From an uncultured Lachnospiraceae bacterium (GTDB lineage Bacteria > Bacillota > Clostridia > Lachnospirales > Lachnospiraceae): 64,000 nucleotides of DNA. Each line of letters starts with the position of its first letter. Position 1 is the stretch's first letter. The stretch is from assembly GCA_945868435.1 (NCBI GenBank), contig CAMBLG010000005.1:1-64000 (forward strand). Reading direction: 5' to 3'. A program made the translations under genes and the position numbers. Positions 1-7,402 of the stretch are shown piece by piece. A model generated the notes under the pieces. That model worked only from the letters and a program-made list of their open reading frames with translations. It made no database searches and was not told the DNA's origin.

Positions 1-1
1 G

Positions 2-613
2 GAGTACCCGTACATCCTTGCAAGTTTTCCGAATTCCTATTATGAAAAGAACATGAGGTTTACAAAGCAGCGGGAAGATGGATTGTATGAGACTGCTGCT
101 CAGGTAACGGATCGTATGTGTGCAGAGGATCGTGACCTGATCTGTGACAAAGTGAGAGAAAACCTGGAGCTTCGATTGAATGTAAATTATAAAAAGACTT
201 TTACCTCCTCCTGGAAGACAGCTCTTGCCAATACCTACCGGAATCCTGAGAGCATGACAGCCGATATCAACAATTATGTAAAGAAAGCAAAAGCCCGGAA
301 GATTGTAGTGGAGAGTTCCAAAATCGTTGTGGATCCGTCCACCTTGTGGAAAGACCAGGGAACCGGAAGCTATTATGTCCGCGTGTATGCAACCTTTAAG
401 GTCAAGAGTGGCAGTGTTCCATCTGCCAAGAGCTTGAAACAAAATGAAGTGATTTTTGGAGATTATATAGCCATGAAGAATCTTCCAACGCATAAAACTG
501 TTACATTCTGTAATGAGCTTGAGGTCAGGGTATCAGGAAATCCTAATAATCAGCGAATTTACATTTATGGTTTAAGTGTTGACTATTTGAATGATTATGT
601 TGTGACAAATTAG
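2..613 (+). CDS. C-terminal part of an unrecognised protein, 5' end outside the window
   Basis: The reading frame is open from the left edge to a TAG at 611-613, and no ribosome site precedes the first internal ATG at 53, so the gene probably starts upstream. About 203 residues are visible. The first half is charged and helical-looking. The second half is beta-rich with alternating aromatic and hydrophobic residues, ending near YIYGLSVDYLNDY. I do not recognise the family. It lies just upstream of a secreted-protein gene and is separated from it by a terminator, so it closes an upstream transcription unit. Confidence 0.75.
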   Translation, partial: EYPYILASFPNSYYEKNMRFTKQREDGLYETAAQVTDRMCAEDRDLICDKVRENLELRLNVNYKKTFTSSWKTALANTYRNPESMTADINNYVKKAKARKIVVESSKIVVDPSTLWKDQGTGSYYVRVYATFKVKSGSVPSAKSLKQNEVIFGDYIAMKNLPTHKTVTFCNELEVRVSGNPNNQRIYIYGLSVDYLNDYVVTN

Positions 614-621
614 ATATTATC

Positions 622-648
622 TAAAACCGGTGCTGTCGCGCCGGTTTT
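622..648 (+). terminator. Intrinsic terminator after the partial first gene
   Basis: The arms AAACCGGTGC and GCGCCGGTTT flank a short TGTC loop and run into a T stretch, nine bases after the stop codon. Confidence 0.85.
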
Positions 649-707
649 TGCATTTTTGCATGCCATTTTGCCCGCGTTTTTGCACATTTCTATATTTCTT
701 CTTTTTC

Positions 708-738
708 TTGACATTTCTTATGGGTTTATGACTATGAT
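708..738 (+). promoter_or_regulatory. Promoter of the 19-nt-spacer family
   Basis: The -35 TTGACA (708-713) and -10 TATGAT (733-738) are separated by 19 nt. The spacer ends TATGGGTTTATGAC, the same word seen before the protease gene at 7403 and the Tad operon at 46587. It drives the large exported protein starting at 769. Confidence 0.7.
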
Positions 739-768
739 AGGGAAACTATGAAAGGAGGAAATGTATTT

Positions 769-3700
769 ATGTTTCTACGGAGCAAGGGAAACACGATCTG
801 GCGGCCGCACAGGTGGCGTTTCCTTCCGGGGTTCGTTCTTCTCGTGATGGCAATGATCCTGTTTCATCCACCGGATGAAGTGCATGCGTCTAACGACGTT
901 GTTGCAGATGTTGATGATACGACTGGGGAGCTCACCTTTGTTTTAACTGCCAAAAAAGCTTCCTCATCCAAAACGCCGCACTGGAAGACCATAGGATTCT
1001 ATGTGTCGAAGAAGGCAACCGGGCAGAATGGAGTAGAAGGTACCACGGCTTCAAAATGTGTGTTTTTTGATGATATGCCTGCAAGTTGGAAGAAAGATCG
1101 TGTTCTTGATAATGGCACAGTTGAAACCACGTTTACCATACCCAGGGAAAATTTCATTGAAATGTGTGAGAAGGCCGGGGTAGATCAGGAGTCTCTGGAA
1201 GCTAGCGGCGGGTATGTGTATCTGCAGGGTGTACTGCAGGGGTATAAACCGTCTAACGGAAAAGCCTTGACGGAGCGGTGTTATACGTTGGAGCAGATGA
1301 AGAATACGAGGAATGACCACGTTGTAAACGGTTCAACCTGGAAGGGTATTGCCTGGTCGAGATCCTGTAATGACGGTTGGAAAGCTCGCTATGACATCAA
1401 AGTAACTTATCCGCCGGTAGAATCGCCTGTGACGATCAATTATTATCAGTCTCAGTCCGGAAAATGGGTTTTGGTTGCGTCTGTGACCAATTCCAAGGAC
1501 GGGCGGATCGAAGAGACGGAGAGTGGCGGGTATTTTACCAAAAACGTAAATACTGCTGCAACGGATTACCAGTGGCAGAGCTCAGAGACCAGTTATGGCT
1601 CCATTGTGGCAGGGAATGGTCTTGGTCTTTCCGGAAATGGAACAAAGAAAGCAGATGGAAGTGTAGAGTATGACGGGCTTTACTATTATGGGAAAAAGAA
1701 AATCAATACTACTTCGAAGAGTCTTCCTACCAAACTAAGTAAAGTCCTTCCAACAGGTTCTGCTCTTACGATTGGTGATCTGGATAAGTATTATCTGTGC
1801 GGCTCCAAAGTGTCCCGTGTGGATGCAAAAATGACCGGGGTTGTCCGCAATAAGGCATCCGGCACAACGTATGTGAAGTATACTGGGAAATTTACAGACA
1901 GTTCCGGAAATCTGACGGATGCATATAGAGAGTATCTGCCGCAGATTCGACAGGATTTTAAGGTTTTAAAAGGCGGTACCGTGATCAATGTATTCTACAA
2001 GAAGCAGCCAAAGAAAGATATTCCTGTTATCAGTGAAGATGTAATCTCCGGCTCCCACATGGAACCATCCATGACGAAAGCAATTATACAGTCAGAGGAG
2101 AGAGGCGCGGAGCAGTATGATTCTGTTTCCGGCATTCCTTCTTCAGAATGTCAGTATGTCAATGTATTTACCGATGAATACCTGTATGAGTATCAGTTTC
2201 ACAAAGAAAGTGGAGAGAAAACCTTTCGTCAGTATGTGTCATGCACACACACCTATAAGGATCCGGATACAGGTGAAATGAAATATCTGCATGATCACGA
2301 CAGTGTGCCTGTAACGCGTGAGTATTCCTACTGGGTTGTTGATCATTTTCTTGTTTACGGACTGGAAGCTGCTACGGTATGTAACTATTCCCTTCCGGGT
2401 AATGGTGAGCTTTCTCTTTACCCATCAGGATCGTATAGCCGTCCGCGGGTGTGGTATGAGGCTATTGGGGGGATATTGGAAGAGCCAGAGGATGGATGGG
2501 TTGTTAAAGAGTATGTCGTTTGTAATGATGCGCTGGCTCTGAATGGTGTCGATATTATGACGGGTGCTCATTGTGAGACAAATACGCAGGTTCCAGGTTC
2601 GGTTCCGAATCCAAATACAGTTGGAAAGGATGTGCTTTATAAGCACCTTCTGGAGATTGAGTATTGGAAAGAGAATGGAACCTATGAGACAGAGGCAGAA
2701 GTCCGGTATAGTCTTGCAAGTGGAGATTATGTCAATGCAGGGGATGTGAAAAGCCATACGGATATCCCTGTCTCAGATGTAAACGATGTCACGATACTGA
2801 CTCCGACTATCTGTTATCCGACGCTTACAGATGCAAGGGGGTATACACAGCTCGTTACCCCGGGTGCGGATTGTTATTACCTGGTACTTGACCGGTATTT
2901 CACGGTACATCTTCCTACTTATGGTTATCATAGCGATTTAAAGGGATACGGCACCAGGGACTATGAAAAGTTTATCAAATCCAGAGAAGTGTCTTTCCCG
3001 TTCGATGTCTATATGGTATCCGGCAGCTTGTATACATTTTATAATGCAAATACCTGGATCGAGCTGACAAATGATGATACCCAGTTTTATTTACCGATAT
3101 GGGTAGATGAGACGAATGCGGTCGGTATGGATTTTCGCTGTATTGCCATTAACTGCTTAACGGAGACGCAAAAAGGATATACGCAGCCGATTATGAATAG
3201 TTCTGTAGAGAATTATGTGGCAGAGGATACGCGGTATGCAGAGGTGTCCGGGCGTCTGTATGGGCTGGAGTTGTATGATATTTCTGACTATCCGACATGG
3301 GAAATGGTTTTTCGAAAGGAAAATTCCCTCGCGCTTTTAGGAACGAAGTATGCTGTCGGAATCAATGATCAAAATGGCAGTCGGAAGGCGCGGGCCCATA
3401 TTCTGCCGCTGATCAATGGCAGTCATCCTGTTTTTATCAATATGGGAGTGCAGAAAACCGGTTATACATCGCGCTTTAGGCTTACAACAATCGGAAACAT
3501 TTATCATGGTACTGATTATATCAAAATCAAGCCTCGTTTCTATTATGTAAGTTATGACGGCTCTGTGGTACAGGAAGTTGATCTTTATTACAATGAGACG
3601 ATTAACGGTCAGTATCGGACAATGGTAAAGGTCGGCAGTGAGCTTGACAAGCAGAATGTTAAGAGCATGACGCTTGGAAATGTTTACACATCCGTTCCTG

Positions 3701-4338
3701 ATGCAGAGATACAGGATAAGGCGGCTTTATCCGGATTGTCAGAGAAGGATATCCGTTCTGCTTCTTATCCGGTTTATACCTATGGGGAAATCACGGTTCC
3801 GTCTCGTATGTCAACGTATGTCGGAAAAAACTATGCGCCGGGTGGTGTAATTCCGGCAAGTGAGGATGCGGATAAGGTTACAAAAAGTATGCAGACATGG
3901 TATTTCGAGTATTCGCTTCCGAGTGATGTGTATGCTGTTGACAAGGGATTTGATGTTGACACGTATGCAAGAGAACACTATGGTATTGATTTTTCTGAGG
4001 ATATCTGGAAGAAAAATGGATACATTCTTGTGAATTTCGACATTACAACCTACCAGTCCGGATTTGAAAAATTCTCAGACGGTGTGGAAACCGGGCTGGG
4101 ATCCATGGAGGGGGAAGATATCTTTGAAGAAGTAACAGAAACACCTCTTCCAAGGCTCAATTACACAAATCAGGGCAATGTGCCGTATGGCTTCTGTAAT
4201 ATGTGGCAGATGGAGGGCCAGATACTTACGAGAACCGATTATAGTGGAAATACATTTCATTTTCGATATGGTGATGTTCAGCTGTACTGGCTGAATCGAT
4301 CTGCGAAGCAGGATTACCAGTCTTACGGAACGCATTAA
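769..4338 (+). CDS. Large exported protein of unknown function (1189 aa)
   Basis: The start is ATG 769 because AAAGGAGG lies about 8 nt upstream; the in-frame ATG at 748 has the Shine-Dalgarno sequence inside it. The N-terminus has basic residues, then a hydrophobic segment (FLPGFVLLVMAMILF) ending near HASND, a signal peptide. The rest is a long beta-rich extracellular-looking sequence with many Tyr, Thr, Ser and Gly residues and no further clear membrane segment or LPXTG-type anchor. It shares a near-identical promoter with the secreted protease at 7403 and the Tad operon at 46587, so it may act at the cell surface during mating or attachment (inference). I do not recognise the family. Confidence 0.85.
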   Translation: MFLRSKGNTIWRPHRWRFLPGFVLLVMAMILFHPPDEVHASNDVVADVDDTTGELTFVLTAKKASSSKTPHWKTIGFYVSKKATGQNGVEGTTASKCVFFDDMPASWKKDRVLDNGTVETTFTIPRENFIEMCEKAGVDQESLEASGGYVYLQGVLQGYKPSNGKALTERCYTLEQMKNTRNDHVVNGSTWKGIAWSRSCNDGWKARYDIKVTYPPVESPVTINYYQSQSGKWVLVASVTNSKDGRIEETESGGYFTKNVNTAATDYQWQSSETSYGSIVAGNGLGLSGNGTKKADGSVEYDGLYYYGKKKINTTSKSLPTKLSKVLPTGSALTIGDLDKYYLCGSKVSRVDAKMTGVVRNKASGTTYVKYTGKFTDSSGNLTDAYREYLPQIRQDFKVLKGGTVINVFYKKQPKKDIPVISEDVISGSHMEPSMTKAIIQSEERGAEQYDSVSGIPSSECQYVNVFTDEYLYEYQFHKESGEKTFRQYVSCTHTYKDPDTGEMKYLHDHDSVPVTREYSYWVVDHFLVYGLEAATVCNYSLPGNGELSLYPSGSYSRPRVWYEAIGGILEEPEDGWVVKEYVVCNDALALNGVDIMTGAHCETNTQVPGSVPNPNTVGKDVLYKHLLEIEYWKENGTYETEAEVRYSLASGDYVNAGDVKSHTDIPVSDVNDVTILTPTICYPTLTDARGYTQLVTPGADCYYLVLDRYFTVHLPTYGYHSDLKGYGTRDYEKFIKSREVSFPFDVYMVSGSLYTFYNANTWIELTNDDTQFYLPIWVDETNAVGMDFRCIAINCLTETQKGYTQPIMNSSVENYVAEDTRYAEVSGRLYGLELYDISDYPTWEMVFRKENSLALLGTKYAVGINDQNGSRKARAHILPLINGSHPVFINMGVQKTGYTSRFRLTTIGNIYHGTDYIKIKPRFYYVSYDGSVVQEVDLYYNETINGQYRTMVKVGSELDKQNVKSMTLGNVYTSVPDAEIQDKAALSGLSEKDIRSASYPVYTYGEITVPSRMSTYVGKNYAPGGVIPASEDADKVTKSMQTWYFEYSLPSDVYAVDKGFDVDTYAREHYGIDFSEDIWKKNGYILVNFDITTYQSGFEKFSDGVETGLGSMEGEDIFEEVTETPLPRLNYTNQGNVPYGFCNMWQMEGQILTRTDYSGNTFHFRYGDVQLYWLNRSAKQDYQSYGTH

Positions 4339-4345
4339 TGGTGTG

Positions 4346-4378
4346 AAGCAGGGTATATGTATGTACCCTGCTTTCTTT
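4346..4378 (+). terminator. Intrinsic terminator after the large exported protein
   Basis: AAGCAGGGTA pairs with TACCCTGCTT and is followed by TTCTTT, eight bases after the stop. Confidence 0.85.
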
Positions 4379-4498
4379 ATGCATGGTGCGCAAATTGCCG
4401 GGAGATAACTCTTTTATATTTTCTCTCCAGGGGGAATGCAGGTCAGTTTGTTCTCCTTCATGGTGCTCCTTCAAGTCATGGTTCCTCGTATTTTGCGC

Positions 4499-4625
4499 TT
4501 GCAAATAGGCGGATATTGTGGTATATAATAAGTATAGCTTTTATATTTATTTTTCTAAAACCTTCCGGTTTTAATGTTTTAGCTATTTGGCATGATGGTT
4601 CACTGTTATTCAGTGAACTTTTTTT
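4499..4625 (+). promoter_or_regulatory. Promoter followed by a leader terminator (attenuator) upstream of the BspA-like gene
   Basis: TTGCAA (4499-4504) and TATAAT (4524-4529) are 19 nt apart. About 70 nt downstream is a perfect 8-bp hairpin, GTTCACTG/CAGTGAAC (4598-4618), followed by seven Ts. The next gene begins only at 4887, so the terminator sits in its leader and would stop transcription unless overridden. Confidence 0.6.
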
Positions 4626-4886
4626 ATTGCCTGGAACTGGTATTTCGATGGATACCTATTCTTTTGAATTTCTCGATGTTATTCCTGCTTCCTTTATGAT
4701 AACCACACGCTCTTTCCAGTATGAACTGTCTTTGATGGTGAAATATTCGTGAAATCGTGAAGATTGCATAAAGATGCATGCGTAGCATTGGGTTGTTTGA
4801 AGATGAGGACAATCTTCGCAATATCGGGTAGTCGTTATTATTTTATTTTGTTATTGGTCCCAAAGAGGACAGAAAGGTTGGTCGTT

Positions 4887-5897
4887 ATGAGAAATGTAGT
4901 CGTTAAAACAATCGCAACATCACTTGCAGCTTTGGTAGTATTGGTAAATGCTACTCCAGTATTTGCAGCTAGCTATAGCTGTGACACGGCAGAGGAGTCT
5001 TTCTTCACGCCGAGTGGAAGTGACAGTAGTTCATCTGGTGGAAATACACCATCTGGTGGAAGCGGGACAAGCGGAAGTGCTGATTCGACGGATACGAGTG
5101 TGGACGTTGTTCCAACTCCAGTTGAACCGGATCCAGTTCCAAATGTTCCTTCTGAGGATTTCAATCAGGATAATACCGGCAGTACAGATTCTGCGTCTAC
5201 CGACGGTAAAGGAAGTAGTTCCAATTCTGGTTCCAGTTCTTGGGGGACAGTGGACAGTTCATCATCCGTGGTTTATGTTCCTGTTGTAAGTGCAGGTACT
5301 GATACCACAACTGATGCGCCTTCCCTTAATGCTAGTGCAGACAGTGATGGTGTCCCGGCATCTGTCAAGTCAAACTGGACGTACACTCTTAATAAACCTG
5401 CAAAGCAGATCACATTGAATTACTATGTTGGTTCGTCTAAAAACGTTAGCGTTCCTAATACTGTAAAGGTCAATGGCAGCAAATATCAGGTACTGGTGTC
5501 CAATAAGCTGTTTTACAGAAACACGGATATCACAAGCGTGACATTTGGAAAGAGTGTTCGGACTATCAAAGGTTCTTGCTATAAAATGTTTTTGGGTTGC
5601 ACAAACCTTAAGACAGTAAAGAATCTTCCGAGCGATACTACAAGCATACGTCGGGCATTCATGGGATGCAAAAAACTGACATCCGTGACTTGTCCGGAGC
5701 TTGTTGTCAATGCGAACCAGGCGTTTAGTGGTTGCAAAAATCTGAAGACTGTAAAGTTTTCAGGAACCAATCTGTTATATGCCAATCAGGTATTTAATGG
5801 ATGCGCATCTTTGAAGTCGGTTTCGGGAATTTCCAAGAAACAGGCGTCTAAGATTAAAGGTTTCTACAGCGGTGTTTCTAAGAGCATTGTTAAGTAG
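4887..5897 (+). CDS. Secreted BspA-type leucine-rich-repeat protein
   Basis: The start is ATG 4887 after GAAAGGTTGGTCGTT. A signal peptide with a hydrophobic core and a VFAAS-like cleavage site covers about residues 1-29. Residues about 35-150 are a low-complexity Ser/Gly/Thr/Asp/Pro linker. Residues about 190-336 carry BspA-type repeats with the recurring pattern F-x-GC-x-x-L-K-T/S-V (for example MFLGCTNLKTV and FSGCKNLKTV). This family is usually exposed on the cell surface and binds host or partner surfaces. No membrane anchor is visible. The leader contains an intrinsic terminator, and a GTCC...GGAC hairpin lies just before the ribosome site, both features shared with the leader of the gene at 39659. 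Confidence 0.9.
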   Translation: MRNVVVKTIATSLAALVVLVNATPVFAASYSCDTAEESFFTPSGSDSSSSGGNTPSGGSGTSGSADSTDTSVDVVPTPVEPDPVPNVPSEDFNQDNTGSTDSASTDGKGSSSNSGSSSWGTVDSSSSVVYVPVVSAGTDTTTDAPSLNASADSDGVPASVKSNWTYTLNKPAKQITLNYYVGSSKNVSVPNTVKVNGSKYQVLVSNKLFYRNTDITSVTFGKSVRTIKGSCYKMFLGCTNLKTVKNLPSDTTSIRRAFMGCKKLTSVTCPELVVNANQAFSGCKNLKTVKFSGTNLLYANQVFNGCASLKSVSGISKKQASKIKGFYSGVSKSIVK

Positions 5898-5904
5898 AAG
5901 CTTT

Positions 5905-6280
5905 TATCCTCTGTAAAACAGAGGTCCCCGCTCTTGTAAAACAAGAGTGTCCTGTACGTGTCATGGCGTTTGATACGACACGGGAATTGCCCGGATTGGG
6001 GCATCGTTTTTAATTAACGCCGCATAAAACAGGATATTTTCCTGTTCTTTTACCTCTTTGGAGGCCTTATGGTTTTTTGGTTATCCCTGTGGATCACGTG
6101 GACGCATGTGATTTAAAACCATGGTATGTGTTCGTTCTTGCATGGCAAGAGCGTTCCAATATGCATCTGATTGATGCATATAACGGGGATTGTCCAAATT
6201 TGGATGGTTCCCTGTTGTTTTCGAAAGTCCTCTGCGGAGGACTTTCCTTGTTGGGTTCGTCGCAGACCTAAGATTGCGAT
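5905..6280 (+). ncRNA. Candidate large structured RNA: tandem hairpin array
   Basis: At least ten short hairpins follow one another with almost no unpaired sequence. Examples: CCTCTG/CAGAGG (5908-5924) and CTCTTG/CAAGAG (5931-5947), which share the loop TAAAA; CGTGTC/GACACG (5957-5982); GCCC/GGGC (5989-6002); ACAGGA/TCCTGT (6029-6045); ATCACGT/ATGTGAT (6093-6112) enclosed by ATGGTTTT/AAAACCAT (6069-6122); CGTTCTTGC/GCAAGAGCG (6133-6153); ATATGCATC/GATGCATAT (6159-6181); a perfect 10-bp GAAAGTCCTC/GAGGACTTTC (6223-6246). No convincing protein reads through. It could be a free RNA or the leader of the small gene at 6347. Strand is assumed from the flanking genes. Large ornate RNAs of the ROOL or GOLLD kind are a comparison only. 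Confidence 0.65.
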
Positions 6281-6346
6281 ATGTCCCGTCTGGGGCGCGT
6301 ATGGAGGCATAAGCCAAGAGTACGAGGCCCTATGGAGGGGCAAGTT

Positions 6347-6586
6347 ATGATCGTAGTAAATAAAGTATTAGAAATGCGACAGGCATCACCTTATCAGGCA
6401 GAATCGGTTTACATCTATGGAAAGCTCTGGATGGAAAGTTTGGAATCGGGAGATGCGGTGGATGTCACCACCATGCGTCACCAGAATTTTGAACAAAACA
6501 TGAAGGTTTTTAGAAGTGGGCATGACAGTCTGCTTTATGATGTTAACGAGTTCATTGCAATCTGGGAAAGTGTGATTGCGGCATGA
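6347..6586 (+). CDS. Small hypothetical protein (79 aa)
   Basis: The start is ATG 6347, after GGAGGGGC at about 9 nt. The product begins MIVVNKVLEMRQASPYQ and is soluble and mixed in charge, with no Cys and no membrane segment. I do not recognise it. It lies directly downstream of the tandem-hairpin region, which may form its leader, and ends at a hairpin shared with the convergent gene at 6602. Confidence 0.7.
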   Translation: MIVVNKVLEMRQASPYQAESVYIYGKLWMESLESGDAVDVTTMRHQNFEQNMKVFRSGHDSLLYDVNEFIAIWESVIAA

Positions 6587-6620
6587 AAGAAAGCCTTCCT
6601 ATTAACGGAGGGCTTTCTTT
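6586..6620. terminator. Bidirectional terminator between convergent genes
   Basis: AAAGAAAGCCTTCC and GGAGGGCTTTCTTT form a 14-bp stem with A-rich and T-rich flanks, between the stops at 6586 (+) and 6602 (-). Confidence 0.85.
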
Positions 6621-7192
6621 ATTTTCTCGATACCAAAATCCGATAAATTTAACAAAAGAAAAATAGCATCAAGCTTTTGTTTGTTTTTGTTCTCGTATGC
6701 GTCCTGTAAATGACCAAGGATCTCTCTTTTAAGTGAGATCACACTGTCTGGTGTTTCTGCTTCAGCTGCTCTTGCTGGCGGGATGCCGATCGGATCTTCT
6801 TTTGCTTTATCTGTGCCGACATATTCAATAATGCAGTGTTCCAAAAGTCCTTCGACCTTTTCAAACTTTTCAAGCGTGTCGAGTGTAAGATTATGCTCCA
6901 TCTCCTCTAACAGGGAGATACAGAATGGGCCAAGCTGTCCAATCGCAAAATATGGTACATCGGAAAGCGGCTTATCCTCCGGGAACATTGCCCCAATCTC
7001 TTTCCATAAGTTCATGAATGTCGTTTCCCGTTCCTTTTTCACATCTTCATCTTCCGCGTGTCTGAAAATAGCTTCCAATACTGCACAGGTCGCCTCCATG
7101 TCGTCCTTTTCCGTAGCAATTCCGTTGTCTTCTTTGATTTTATGTTTTTTTAAGGTTCTTTCTTCTTCTTTTGTCAGTGTTAACTCTTTCAT
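6602..7192 (-). CDS. Charged cytoplasmic protein of unknown function (196 aa)
   Basis: The start is ATG 7190-7192 behind GGAGGG; a longer in-frame start at 7234 lacks a good ribosome site. The sequence is rich in Glu and Lys, predicted mostly helical, with no signal peptide or membrane segment. Residues about 85-120 (IGQLGPFCISLLEEMEHN) look like a helical core. I do not recognise the family. It is the only minus-strand gene among the secreted cargo of the first 11 kb. Confidence 0.75.
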   Translation of the reverse strand: MKELTLTKEEERTLKKHKIKEDNGIATEKDDMEATCAVLEAIFRHAEDEDVKKERETTFMNLWKEIGAMFPEDKPLSDVPYFAIGQLGPFCISLLEEMEHNLTLDTLEKFEKVEGLLEHCIIEYVGTDKAKEDPIGIPPARAAEAETPDSVISLKREILGHLQDAYENKNKQKLDAIFLLLNLSDFGIEKIKKALR

Positions 7193-7340
7193 TGAAATGC
7201 CCTCCTGTATATGAGTCGTACGTCCGGATTTCATTTTTTATTATTATATAAGCACTAGCTGCATTCTTCAAGAAATATAAAACGAAATATTATTCAATCG
7301 CATGACAAAATCCTGTTTTTCAGTTATTCCGTACTTTTCC

Positions 7341-7371
7341 TTGACATTTCTTATGGGTTTATGACTACTAT
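7341..7371 (+). promoter_or_regulatory. Promoter of the 19-nt-spacer family
   Basis: TTGACA (7341-7346) and TACTAT (7366-7371) are 19 nt apart. From the -35 through the whole 19-nt spacer this is identical to the promoter at 708. Confidence 0.7.
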
Positions 7372-7402
7372 GGGAAAAATGAATGAAAGGAGTTTATTTC
7401 AA

